From Zasmidium citrigriseum (lineage: Eukaryota; Ascomycota; Dothideomycetes; Mycosphaerellales; Mycosphaerellaceae), in contig NHNW01000060.1 of assembly GCA_002786025.1 (NCBI GenBank), positions 175,575-239,574 of the forward strand: 64,000 bases of DNA. Direction: 5' to 3'. The notes under the pieces are model-generated. The model made no database searches and had not been told where the DNA came from. It worked only from the letters and a program-made list of their open reading frames with translations. Shown here one piece after another: positions 1 through 9,744 of this stretch (position 1 is its first letter; each line of letters opens with the position of its first letter). The translations under genes and the position numbers were made by a program.

Positions 1-607
1 ATTCGCCCGTTGATTGGGACGCTGCGCCATCCACCGAAACGAGTGCTCGCCGCCCGTAACCCCGACTGCCTCTCCGCGGCCGGCCCAGTCTCGCCCATAG
101 CAGCGCAATCGCAATCGAGCTGCTGCATCACAACGCGCACCAGGACTCGCACGTGCCGGTAAGGCTGCCCCCAGCGCCGGTCATCAGGACGCGGCGGCAG
201 GCAATATATGCACTACAGTAGCAGCAGAATCAGCAGCAGCATACGGGCAGCGGACGCGGTGCGGAGGTACCTCTGGCCTGCCTCTGCTGGCTGCTGCAGC
301 GCCAGCTTGCCAGGCCGCGCGCTGGCTTCTGGCGAGGTGGAGCTTCCCACATCCTCTGCTCACCTGCGCTGCACAGTGCACGGCACCCTTGGACGTTGGC
401 CCGTGGCACGCTGCTGCTGCACAGCACTCCCACGCACGCCGCTGGCTGCACCCTTCCAAGCACCCTCGCCGCCGCTGACTGTGACTGGCCGCGTCTGAAC
501 GCTCTCTCGCTCACCTCTCGCCAGGGTTTTCACCAAGCCTGCAGCTGCTGCCACGCTAGGCTCTCACTCACTGACTTCAAAGCACCTGCTTCGTCAGTCG
601 TCACAAG
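1..607. other. Upstream region of the Gbp2-like gene
   Basis: No convincing gene is seen. Several overlapping short frames on both strands have no recognisable protein character. The stretch is rich in GCTGC/CAGCAG-like words, and positions 540-607 become C/T-rich directly before the start codon, as is common in fungal core promoters. It probably holds the promoter and 5' leader of the gene starting at 608. Confidence 0.5.
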
Positions 608-3331
608 ATGGGTTAGTACCTCCTTCTCTCTCACACCTCATCTCATCGCCGACCCTCTTCTTTCTGCCCTCTCCACCCCTTCTACCACTCCGACATCACC
701 CTCAGCCCTCGTAAGGGACCCGCCCCGGCTCACGTCTTACTCTAGGTGACGAATATCGCAGCCGCGACCAGGTAAGTACTGACTTCCCCTCCTCCTGAAC
801 TGACCGCAGAGCCCTCCCATGTGCACTGCTTCTCTGGACCTGGATGTCGACCGGCGCTGTGGGCGTCGTGACGTGGCGTGTGCGAGTCGGAGCTGGATCT
901 GGACTCGAGGCGCTGGAGCGGATGCGAGAGGAAAGAACAGAGCGATTGCGCAGACTACTGGGCGGCCGAGGCAAGACTGAGCGAGACAGATACAAGCGGA
1001 TGGCGGCAGAGCGAGATCTTGAAGACATCGGACACGCGGAATCAGATGGGCCAGATGCATATCCGGGACAGTCAGAATGCTGCGGACATAGCTACGCTAC
1101 CCCGTCTGCCTCAAGCGCAGACCTTCAAGATATCGTCTCATGGCACTCGCCATCGACATCTTCGCACATTCTGCCAAGACTACATCGCAACTTCAGCGTA
1201 TATGCCGTGCGTCACCAGTGTCTCCATGGGCTCTCAATGGCACCAGCCAAGAGTTCCTTCAATGACGACCTTCACTCAGTGCTGTGTCTACTTCTTCAGC
1301 GCTGTCATCAAGTTGCCATGCTTCGACAATCGACGGCTTTGAAGCCTACTTCAATAGCAGTGCTCGAAGAATCTATGCCGCCCTCAGCCGCTCCGCCATG
1401 AGAGCACCAAGTCGACAATTGCAATCTCTGGATCACAATATCAACTGCGCACGGACTCGCAACGCCATCGCCTTCAGATGCCGGCCGTCAGTCACATGGG
1501 AGGGCAATGCAGTCACTTCAGACTCACACTAACCTTCATATGCTGATCACTCATGTGCCAATATAGGAGCCTCGCGACCGTCGCTCACGCTCACCACGCC
1601 GCCGCTACGAAGACCGTGGCCGCAGCCGATCACCATCTCGAGACCACTACCGCCGTGAGCGTCGTGACCGCACCCCAGAGAACGGCTACGACTCAGCAGA
1701 TAGACACCGCGGACCACCACGTTCCCACGAAGATCGACAGCAGAACAAGGAGCAGATGATGAAGTCGGTCAACGAGTCCTCGCAGCAGGACCGCCGTGTC
1801 TATGTCGGCAACCTCTCCTACGACGTCAAGTGGCACCACCTCAAGGACCACATGCGCAAGGGCAAGTCCATCCTCGATCCAATGTCAGTGACAGAGCTGA
1901 CCTTCAGCAGACGGCACCCTCGACGTCCTCTTCGCCGACGTACTTCTACTTCCAAATGGGATGAGCAAGGTAAATTATGTGCAGGCTGGTTAACTGGCAA
2001 AACATTGGTTGTGTGAGGAACTTGGGTTGACAGTAGGATTCTCTCGGGTTATAGGGATGTGGGTGAGTCAAGACATCGTATCTTCAAGCTCATCAGGACG
2101 GCGCTGACGGATGGCAGAATCGTGGAATACGCTACAAGAGATCAGGCTCAGACCGCTATCAGCACTCTCAGCAACACGCCGCTTATGGGTCGGCTCGTAT
2201 ACGTTCGTGAGGTGAGTACTGCGGGCAGTTCGAAGTCATGTGTCAAGCTGACTTGAGTTCCAGGATCGAGAGACGGAGCCACGCTTCTCTGGCTCAGCAC
2301 CATCTCGCGGCGGCGGTGGCTTTGGAGGCGGCCGTGGTGGCTACGGCGGAGGCGGCTACGGTGCTGGCTATGGCGGCGGAAACATGGGCGGAGGCGCTGG
2401 CATGGGCGGCGGAGCTCGCCAGATCTTCGTGTCCAACGTTTGTTCCCTCATCCCCTGGCCCCTTGGTGCTTACTGACCCTTTTTTAGCTCCCATTCCAAG
2501 TTGGATGGCAGGACCTGAAGGACCTCTTCCGTCAAGCTGGTAAGGAAGAAATCTTCAAGGACTTCATTGCAATACTGACCTCTCCCCTCCACAGGTAACG
2601 TCCTTCGCGCCGATGTTCACGTCGCTCCAGACGGTCACCCCAAGGGCTCTGGTATTGTCGCATTCGAGACCCCCGACGACGCACAGAACGCCATCCAGAA
2701 CTTCCACGGCTACGACTGGCAGGGCCGCATTCTCGAGGTCCGTGAGGATCGCTACGCAGGTTCAGGTCCAGGATTCGGTGGCCGCGGTGGTTTCGGCGGC
2801 GGCTATGGACGAGGAGGATTTGGCGGAGGATACGGTCGCGGCGGATTTGGCGGCCGTGGAGGATTTGGAGGTGGCTATGGAGGCGGCCGAGGTGGATTCC
2901 AGGGTGGCTACGGCGGCGGCAACTTCGGCGGCGGCCAGGGCGGAGGTAACTTCGCTGGCGGCGCAAGTGGAGGTGCTCCTGTCGTCCCACCGAACCCCTT
3001 CACCGATGGTGTTCTCTCCGGAGGCGAGCCCAACAACATCATCCACGTCAAGAACCTCCCATGGAGCACCAGCAACGAGGACCTCGTCGAGCTCTTCCAG
3101 ACGATCGGCAGCGTCGACCGCGCTGAGATCCAGTACGAGCCCAACGGCCGCTCGCGTGGCACCGGTGTCGTCCAGTTCGGCAACCAGGGTGACGCCCAGA
3201 CCGCCATCGAGAAGTTCCAGGGCTACTCCTACGGCGGCCGTCCTCTCGGCCTCGACTACGCCAAGTACCCAGACGGTGGTGCCATGGAGGGTCAAGAGCC
3301 AACGGGCAGCATGCAAGAGCAGATGATGTAA
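608..3331 (+). CDS. GBP2: SR/RGG-type RNA-binding protein with three RRMs, Gbp2/Hrb1 family
   Basis: Nine exons fit reading frame and family conservation: 608-611, 746-771, 1567-1861, 1908-1969, 2055-2062, 2118-2211, 2264-2437, 2488-2539 and 2595-3331, giving about 483 residues. The N-terminus (residues 1-75) is an RS/RD-rich tail (MGDEYRSRDQ, then RRSRSPRRR and RSRSPSRD). RRM1 is about 87-163 (RNP2 VYVGNL), followed by a Gly-rich linker, RRM2 about 217-292 (IFVSNL), a long RGG/GGYGG stretch, and RRM3 about 385-460 (IHVKNL). This order is that of yeast Gbp2/Hrb1, nuclear shuttling proteins that load on mRNA during transcription and help quality control and export; that role is known for the family and inferred here. 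Odd points: the start exon has 4 nt, one exon has 8 nt, one intron is GC-AG, and intron 2 is about 795 bp. The start exon is the least certain part. It is convergent with the carrier gene ending at 3868. Confidence 0.85.
772..1566 (+). other. Unusually long second intron of the Gbp2-like gene
   Basis: The donor GTAAGT at 772 and the acceptor ATATAG ending at 1566 bound about 795 bp, against 44-60 bp for nearly all other introns in the window. It contains several open but low-complexity frames (for example 844-1401, rich in Arg and Glu) that could hide an alternative or poison exon. No conserved domain is visible inside. Confidence 0.55.
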
Positions 3332-3867
3332 AAGTCGTCTGTCTCCCTCGACAGCACGGACGGACTACAGCCTCCTCGTGAGCTTCTTCTCATCAACACC
3401 AACACCACGGCCTTCGACATATGCTTACGGTTGGAGATCATGTTTTGCGACTTGCGTTTCCTCTCCGGCCTGTAACATAAGCTATCACCACACGACTTCC
3501 CCTTCACAAACGGCTACTGCGACTGCATGGGAGGACCGGAACATTTGTCCTCGAGAGTTCTGGCTTTCCGAAAATAAAAGCTTGCTTGCTTGCCTCTTTT
3601 AGCTTTAGCCTCTGCTGCAGATGGAAAGGAAAGGAATGGTGTAACAGTAGATTGTGCTTTTTCTCCTTTCGATAGTTTGAGGCAGGGCGAAGAAAGTATT
3701 GAGGTTTTATGGGATTGATTGAGAGTGCATGAGGTTCATGAGGGTGCCATACGTTGTGTTGAATGTGGTGTGGTATCTGATGTGGTTCTTCTTTGTGTAT
3801 GTCTCTATGTCTGAGTTGCCATGCGCCTTAGAAAGGCAGGGTGGATACTAGGCCGCAGGGAATATAT
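3332..3867. other. Convergent 3' region between the Gbp2-like gene and the carrier
   Basis: This stretch holds the 3' UTRs of two convergent genes and no gene of its own. A canonical AATAAA lies at about 3573-3578, some 240 bp past the Gbp2-like stop, and is a candidate poly(A) signal for the plus strand. Confidence 0.5.
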
Positions 3868-4964
3868 CTATGTGGTTAGGAGTTTCATCATCCATTCGTA
3901 GACCTGTTCATCACTCATCAGCACGGAACAAGTGACATGGATAGGGGATTGAGACTTACAGCCCATTGGACGGCATTCACGATAAAAGCCCTCGCGCTAC
4001 AGACTCCCAAACCACGGAAGAATACCGCTGCTCCTTCGGATCGATAGGCTTCCTTTGCAATGCTGAAGGTTGAGGGGCGCTTTATTGGGCTTTCTGATTG
4101 TTGGAGGAGTGGCTCGGTTGCTGTTGGTGGTTTCGGGTGGGGTGTTACGAGGTCCCAGGTTTGGACGCGGGTTTTGATCACATCTTTAAAGTATTGTTAG
4201 TGAGAGCGGAAGGGGGAGGTGGGAGAGGATGTACCTAGAGGGAATATGGATGCCCACGTCACGACGCCGGCGAGACCGCCACAAAGGAGGACTTTGAGGG
4301 CTTGTTGGTTTGGAGTGTCGTCTTCGTTTGACCAGGCGCGTTTGGTGAGTTCGTAGGACCAGAAACTATGTGGAGGAAGAGAGAGATCTTAGCATTTGTA
4401 TTGAACATTCTATGGACCACACAGCAGGGTTTGATGACAAGGAAAGTAGAGGGAGAGGTGGAAAACGGAGAAGACCTACTAAAACCCATACCCAACCGCA
4501 TCCCTCACACTCGTGATCCCACCTCCCAAATACAGTCCCCTCACCCCCTTCCTCGCCCACAACTCCCTCGTGACCTCCCAGCTCGACTTCGGCGGGCTAG
4601 CGACTTGAGCTCGACACTTGACTAACTCTGTCGGCGCTGAAACGACAAATGTCGCAAAACCGCCTATCGCACCGGAAGCCCAGATTGCTGTTGCGGAGGT
4701 TGGGTCTGGAAAGAGGTGCAGGGAGCGGTTGTAGGTGTAGAACAACAATCCGTTTAAGGCACCGTAGCCGAGGATTGGGGCGGCGGAGCCCCGGGCGAAG
4801 GAGGTCCAGCCTTTTGTGCTTGGGGTTGAGGGTGATGGGGCTGATGTTGCTGGAGAGGGTGTAGAAGTGCCGGCTTGGAGTTTTGTTTTGAGGATGTCGA
4901 GGGGGTTGCCGACGAGGATTCCGATGGCGCCGGAGAGGTAGCCGGACCAGAAGTCAGCGGACAT
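3868..4964 (-). CDS. Mitochondrial carrier (SLC25) family protein
   Basis: Four exons on the minus strand, 4964-4480, 4365-4235, 4183-3960 and 3903-3868, give 291 residues starting MSADFWSGYLSG. All three repeats of the SLC25 fold carry the signature PX[DE]XX[KR]: NPLDILK, APTELVK and FPLDVIK. The C-terminus is the typical NAVQWAVYEWMMKLL. The length is normal for the family. Carriers of this fold exchange small metabolites across the inner mitochondrial membrane. The ELVKCRAQ motif resembles the basic amino acid/acylcarnitine-like branch, but I cannot fix the substrate. The exon 1/2 joint restores GYGFYFWSYE, a conserved carrier motif, which supports the donor at 4479. An upstream in-frame ATG at 5123 exists, but the family N-terminus argues for 4964. 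Confidence 0.88.
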
Positions 4965-5938
4965 CTTGGGAGGAGCGGACTGGAGGTTGAGGCTCTGCAA
5001 GCTCCATGTGCGAAAGGAGAGTGGCAAAGGGCTATGATCTTGCCATTTGTTGGGTGGTGTATGTTGATGGGATTGGCATGTGAGGATTGACGGTGAGTGA
5101 ATTGCATGGTGGGGGTCGAGCACGGGCCTTCCTCAGATGCCGACCTCGGTTCAGGTCAGGGAAGACTCTTGGATTAAGACTGCCTCCTTGCTTCAACTGA
5201 TCTTGAAAAAGTTCCTGAGATTGTACCATTTAAAGCATCCGAATTGTGCTCCACTATGATAGTTTGTATTCCAGCTGTTCAGATGGCCAAAAACGCCGCC
5301 ACAATGCTTGGAAAGGTCGAGTGAGAATTTCGCTCTGCGGGTGACAGCAGAAAGGCTTAAAGAGTGGGACGAAGTGGTTTTGAATAACCATCATTCGAAG
5401 CTATCTTATGTTGAAGTTGCACGAGTCAACGAAGTACAAGTCAAGGCTCCCGTGAGAAGACACAGGTCTCGAACAACGTGACTCAAGGTGAAGTCTGAGG
5501 TCAACGAAATCAACTACCACCAGAGTTGGCTCTAGGCCGACACATCAATATGGCTTTGGCATACACCAATCCAGAAGTTTGCACGACGTTCAGGAGATCG
5601 AGAGAACCATGGATTCGGTCGGGGTGAAGTCTGAGACATGTGATGTGCTCGGACCTCGAAGCTCGGACCCTGATGACTACATTCGATGGACTCGATCTCG
5701 ACCTCCTTCACTCAACATTCGCCATCATTCACTCCGCGCAGTCTTCACCTGCAATGAAGAAGCGCCACAAGACACCGCACCGACACTCGCTCCTCGCTAT
5801 CCCCACTGTCCACTATTGACACCACCCTCCTCCTCCACCCCGCCACTACAGTCGCTCGCCGCCGCTTCGAGAGAGCCACCGAACAATTCCATCTGCGGAC
5901 GGCGTCACCGCTAAGCACGGCGCCCTTCCTCGCGGTAC
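4965..5938. other. Divergent intergenic region, carrier / NYN protein
   Basis: This 974-bp head-to-head region has no convincing gene. A plus-strand frame at 5579-5914 is proline/serine-rich with no domain and probably lies in the leader of the downstream gene. The last 200 bp are C-rich (CCACCCTCCTCCTCCACC), typical of a fungal core promoter. Confidence 0.45.
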
Positions 5939-7906
5939 ATGACGACGACCTCCACCTCCACCCAGACCTTCAAGCCGTGGGATCTCTCCATCGCGCTCCA
6001 GTTCGCCAACTCCTTCAATCTTTCAGATGCGGCGCCGGCTCCAGCCCCGCCACCACCACAGACCGATAACGACAATGACGGAATCTTCGACTTCGACGAC
6101 GACATAATTGAAAAGTCTGCTCCAAAGTACACCACCGACGCAAGCAAAGAGACGGATACCAAGGACTTCGCACAACAACCCGCACCATTAGGTGACTTCG
6201 GCAAGGTGTGGCAATTCTTGGGTGTCCCGAGTTCACTCCCCGAGCCTGCTGCCACCACCACCGTCGCCGACGATACCAACAAGCATGTTCCAAGGAACGA
6301 CAACTATGCGTCCGATGGTGCAGCTTACAGACGTACGCGCAACAACATTTACAAGCCGATTCAGCTGTCAGATGCTTCTGGTGAAGAGACGGGTAGTCCA
6401 CCTACTGCTGCCAAGACTTTGAACAAAAATCAGAGGAAGAAAGCGAGGAGAAAGGAGAGGAAAGCCCTCGAAGAACAGAAGAAGAACAATGCAACAGTAT
6501 CCGAGTCCGAGGCGGACATCGTGGTGACGCAGACGCCGGCAAGGAAGGCATCATCCCATCACGTTGCCACGAATCAACTTCCATCCACACACGGAACGCC
6601 AGGAACGTATAGCCGTCCTGCTCCAACAATTTCGTCGACGGTCCAGCAGCTCAATGCACGCCTGCAGGCTATGGGTGCTCCAAGTAACGTGGATGAAGCC
6701 GTCAACGCAGTGCGCAATGCAATTGCCAACATCGAAGAGGGTGAAGATCCAAGCACACCGACACCGAAACCTCGAGTGCTTCCTCCACATCAAAAAGCGA
6801 ATCGTATGCCAGCTGGAGTAGTACAGCAGGGTACCAACCCAGCGACGCCTGCTTCGCTCAGAGCAAACCCTCTGCTCCCCTCGTCCATCAACCCCATGCT
6901 CAATGGGAAATCGGTTTCTACTAACCAGCAGGCTTTCTTGAGTAACCAGACACCAGGACACATGCCAATGCCAATGCCTGCCAGTGCCGCGAAGCCAGTC
7001 GCTGGTACCATTTTGCCAGTCAAGCGAACGATTCAGCCACAAATCGTCCGTTCGGGGGAGGATCGGCATTGGACTCTACTAATGCATATCATAGCAGCTT
7101 TTCCAGAGGATCGCAGAAACCTGGTCAATCCCATGAATCTGACGACGCACAACAACCATCCGAGCGGCATCCACATTTTCGTCGACGCAAGCAACATCTT
7201 CATCGGCTTCATGGACCAGCTGAAATATGCACGCGGCATCCACCCGATGGCACACACGGAACAAGCCGATCTTTCGTTCGATGCATTGGCGCTTCTCATG
7301 GAGAGACGCCGTCCGGTTGCCAAGCGTGAACTGGTCGGCTCGACGCCTCATATTGCAGCATTCGACACGGCGAAAGCCGTCGGATATAACTGCAGTATCT
7401 TGGACAAAGTCTACAAGGCACGTGAACTCACGGCACGTCAAATCTACTTCAAAGAAATGGATGCCAGACGTTATGGCAGGACTCCCAAGAAAGCGCCTCC
7501 ATGTAACGCCGTTCCAATTGGCGCCGGCTCACCTGGTCTGAACGCGGCCAATGGCAGTGGAAGCGGCAGTGGCTCGGAAACGAACACGCCGCGATACGCT
7601 CGCCCGGCCTTTGTCGAGCAGGGTGTCGATGAGATCTTGCATTTGAAGATGATGGAGTCGCTCGTGGATTTTGAAGAGCCTTCAACTATGGTTCTGGCCA
7701 CTGGAGACGCCGCTGCGGCCGAGTACAGCGCCGGATTCATGATGATGGTACATCGAGCTTTGAAGAAAGGATGGACGGTGGAGCTAGTCAGTTGGAGCCA
7801 CGGCATCAACGGCATGTACAAGAGGCAGGAATGGACCAAGGCTTGGGGCGACCAGTTCAGGATCATTTACCTCGATGACTACGCCGAGGAACTGCTTGAT
7901 ATGTGA
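5939..7906 (+). CDS. NYN (PIN-like) domain protein, putative RNase
   Basis: A single uninterrupted frame of 655 residues. The first 400 residues are low complexity: an acidic stretch (about 40-60, DFDDDIIEK), a basic patch (NQRKKARRKERK, about 160) and Pro/Ser/Thr-rich linkers. From about residue 405 a NYN domain begins with the acidic motif GIHIFVDASNIFIGF. It continues through YNCSILDKVYK, is interrupted by a Gly/Ser-rich insert (GSGSGSGSE), and ends with VLATGDAAAAEYS and VELVSWSHGINGMYK. The separated aspartates (FVDASN, ATGDA) match the metal-binding acidic cluster of NYN/PIN nucleases. A role in RNA turnover is inferred from the fold only; substrate and partners are unknown. The ATG at 5939 is the first in frame after an upstream stop. 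Confidence 0.8.
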   Translation: MTTTSTSTQTFKPWDLSIALQFANSFNLSDAAPAPAPPPPQTDNDNDGIFDFDDDIIEKSAPKYTTDASKETDTKDFAQQPAPLGDFGKVWQFLGVPSSLPEPAATTTVADDTNKHVPRNDNYASDGAAYRRTRNNIYKPIQLSDASGEETGSPPTAAKTLNKNQRKKARRKERKALEEQKKNNATVSESEADIVVTQTPARKASSHHVATNQLPSTHGTPGTYSRPAPTISSTVQQLNARLQAMGAPSNVDEAVNAVRNAIANIEEGEDPSTPTPKPRVLPPHQKANRMPAGVVQQGTNPATPASLRANPLLPSSINPMLNGKSVSTNQQAFLSNQTPGHMPMPMPASAAKPVAGTILPVKRTIQPQIVRSGEDRHWTLLMHIIAAFPEDRRNLVNPMNLTTHNNHPSGIHIFVDASNIFIGFMDQLKYARGIHPMAHTEQADLSFDALALLMERRRPVAKRELVGSTPHIAAFDTAKAVGYNCSILDKVYKARELTARQIYFKEMDARRYGRTPKKAPPCNAVPIGAGSPGLNAANGSGSGSGSETNTPRYARPAFVEQGVDEILHLKMMESLVDFEEPSTMVLATGDAAAAEYSAGFMMMVHRALKKGWTVELVSWSHGINGMYKRQEWTKAWGDQFRIIYLDDYAEELLDM

Positions 7907-8267
7907 AGGGCAGGAAAGGACGCTCGATGATGATGAATCTGCCTCGGGAACAGAAGTTCGTTGTTGTCTGGATTACTCTTCGCAATGACTGCTTGGAGGA
8001 TGGGCGACTCAGGGAACGACTTCTAGCGATCCAAGCTTGACGCTTGATGAACATGAACGAAATGGAATGAATACCGTACGTCCGCCTTTCGCGAAAATGG
8101 TCTTCTTTCCTGCTTCCAACAGTCACTTCAAACTATTACACCATCTCTTTCTTGCTGCCGTTGAGCACTACACCAAAAAAGAAACCTCCCTATCTATCAT
8201 CAAAACGCCAAGGGGTCCCTAACACCTGCCTCTCTTCCCCTTTCCTCCTGATCTTCCTCTCCTCTCC
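7907..8267. other. Convergent intergenic region
   Basis: 3' regions of the NYN gene and of the first lysine-rich gene. No gene, repeat or RNA is seen. It becomes C/T-rich near 8220-8280. Confidence 0.4.
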
Positions 8268-8819
8268 TCATCTCATCCCCATCTTATACTTCCACACCGG
8301 CAATCCCAAGCTCGCCGCAGCCTCTTCATCGTGCCTTTTACGCCGCCTCGCATCCTGCTCTTCCTCCATCTTCTTCCTGCCGTATGCAGCTTGCCTTTCG
8401 AGGATATGCTGATCAATTTTCTTCCTGGCCGCGTCGACCGCTTTGTAGCCTGGGGCGCGCCTCATCTTGGGCTCTTTGGCTGGGGCTTTGGGAGGTTTCT
8501 TGGTCGGAGCTTTTGTCTTTTTGGAGGTGGTGACGGGCTTTTTCTTGCTCGCTGCTGCCGTCGGTTCCTTTGCGGTAGCGGCAGATTTCTTCTTCGTTAC
8601 TTTAGTGGAGGTGGGCTTCTTCTTGGTTGCTGCGGTGGTTCGCTTCTTGGACGTGTTGGCTTTAGCTTTGGTCTTCTTGTTGTTGTCGTCGTCGCCGTAA
8701 AGATGTGCAGTCAAGTGCCGGTGGATCTCGATGGCCCTTTGACGCGACTCTTGGTTTTTTCGAATGGCGATGCGTTCGCTTGTGCGGGTTGGGGGGCGTT
8801 CGGGTTTGAGTTTGGCCAT
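8268..8819 (-). CDS. Lysine-rich protein 1 of a tandem family (MAKLKPER tag)
   Basis: 183 residues without introns in the coding part. It starts MAKLKPERPPTRTSERIAIR, then has an A/K/T/P-rich middle (repeated KKxxAAT/KKP segments, residues about 50-120) and ends in a charged, probably helical segment rich in R, K, E and Q (DAARKKIDQHILERQAAYG) with the terminus GLPVWKYKMGMR. The composition recalls linker histone tails or other chromatin-associated basic proteins, but no globular H1 domain is visible and I do not recognise a family. It is the first of three genes in the same direction that share the N-terminal tag, so it arose by tandem duplication. Lys-Ala-Pro repeats make a DNA- or RNA-binding role possible; this is inference only. 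Confidence 0.7.
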   Translation of the reverse strand: MAKLKPERPPTRTSERIAIRKNQESRQRAIEIHRHLTAHLYGDDDNNKKTKAKANTSKKRTTAATKKKPTSTKVTKKKSAATAKEPTAAASKKKPVTTSKKTKAPTKKPPKAPAKEPKMRRAPGYKAVDAARKKIDQHILERQAAYGRKKMEEEQDARRRKRHDEEAAASLGLPVWKYKMGMR

Positions 8820-9300
8820 GCTAAGGATTGGACCGAGGAGAGATGAGTTGTGATACGATTGGGATGAACGGGAAGGTCACCTTTGAAGATGAGAAGTTTA
8901 GAAGGAGAGACGATTGTGGCAATAGGGATGTGCAGAGAGGGGAAGTGATATCGATGTCAATCGCTTCTGTTGTTTTGGCTCCTCAGACTTGGAGAATGTG
9001 GAAATCGATAATCTACATTCCTCTCGTGCAACCAATTAGAGACGGCGTTTCCTAACGACAATGGCTGCTCCTTCGGGATGGCCTTCTTGAGAGCAGCCTT
9101 GTTCTTAGTCGTAGCCTTCTCGAGATCAATCGTCAAGTGAACTTGTACCTCCCAAGAGAATCGTTATCATACTCTCAGTCACATCTCTCGTATAACTCAA
9201 GCCATCAAGGTCCCCTTCCTCCTACTCTCGTATACATGGAGCATTCTCATAGTACTCATCCTATTAGCCACCACCTCAAGTCTCTCCGGCCAGCGATGCC
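8820..9300. other. Spacer between lysine-rich genes 1 and 2
   Basis: This spacer contains the promoter of lysine-rich gene 1 and, from about 8946 to 9125, the first copy of a duplicated block described separately. No intact gene is seen. On the minus strand a short A/K-rich frame (LEKATTKNKAALKKA, about 9075-9125) without a start codon looks like the end of a decayed family member. Confidence 0.45.
8946..9125 (-). pseudogene. Duplicated block, possible 3' remnant of a lysine-rich family member (copy 1)
   Basis: Positions about 8946-9060 align by eye with about 9907-10025. Shared words include TTGTTTTGG, GAGAATGTG, ATTCCTC and AGACGGCG. In both copies the minus strand enters the block from an A/K-rich coding-like tail (here LEKATTKNKAALKKAI), so the block looks like the 3' end plus trailer of an extra, now broken, family member. 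Here the tail runs on without the stop seen in copy 2 and there is no start codon upstream. Alternatively it is a duplicated promoter segment of the flanking intact genes. Confidence 0.4.
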
Positions 9301-9744
9301 CTATCGACCATAATTCGCAAGAATCCCACTCAAAGGCCCTCCTTTCGTCTTCGACGCCGCCTTCTTCTTCTTCTTCCCAGCCACTGGGACTTTCTTGATC
9401 TTCGGTGCTGGCGCCCTCTTCTTACTCGCAGTAGCTTGCTTCTTGGGCTTTCCAGGACTCGAATTGCGCCCATGCGTCAGGTCTGTCAACGCACTGATTT
9501 TCTCCGCCACGTCTTGCGCGAGATCCTCCCTTGTTTTGGCGGATTGCTTGGCCCCGGCGGCTGACCTTTTCGTCGCGGTGCCTTTCTTGGAAGGCTTTAC
9601 ATCTTCGGTGCCCATAAGGTGTGCCATGTAGCGCATGTGGGCTTTTTCGGCTGCTATCTTTGCATCATGGACTTTTTTGCCGCGGGCTTCGTCGAGGCGT
9701 GCGCTGCGGCGGGTTGGGGTGCGTTCGGGTTTGAGTTTGGCCAT
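9301..9744 (-). CDS. Lysine-rich protein 2 of the tandem family (MAKLKPER tag)
   Basis: 147 residues, starting MAKLKPERTPTRRSARLDEA. After the tag comes a short helical-looking, His-containing segment (about 25-45, AEKAHMRYMAHLMG), then basic segments (KKGTATKRSAAGAK, KKRAPAPKIKKVPVAGKKKKK) and a C-terminus ending GGPLSGILANYGR. The DNA around the start codon is nearly identical to that of the two neighbours, while the rest has diverged, so only the tag seems constrained. A plausible 5'-UTR intron lies upstream (minus-strand GTAAAC near 9820 to CTCCAG near 9768). Function is unknown; the charge pattern suggests nucleic acid or chromatin binding. Confidence 0.68.
   Translation of the reverse strand: MAKLKPERTPTRRSARLDEARGKKVHDAKIAAEKAHMRYMAHLMGTEDVKPSKKGTATKRSAAGAKQSAKTREDLAQDVAEKISALTDLTHGRNSSPGKPKKQATASKKRAPAPKIKKVPVAGKKKKKAASKTKGGPLSGILANYGR

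Noticed and set aside
844..1401. 185-codon frame in the long Gbp2 intron
   Set aside because: No domain, and bordered by the splice sites that complete the N-terminus; kept only as a possible cryptic exon.
2613..3326. 237- and 184-codon frames over the last Gbp2 exon
   Set aside because: Out-of-frame reads of the RGG/RRM3 coding exon.
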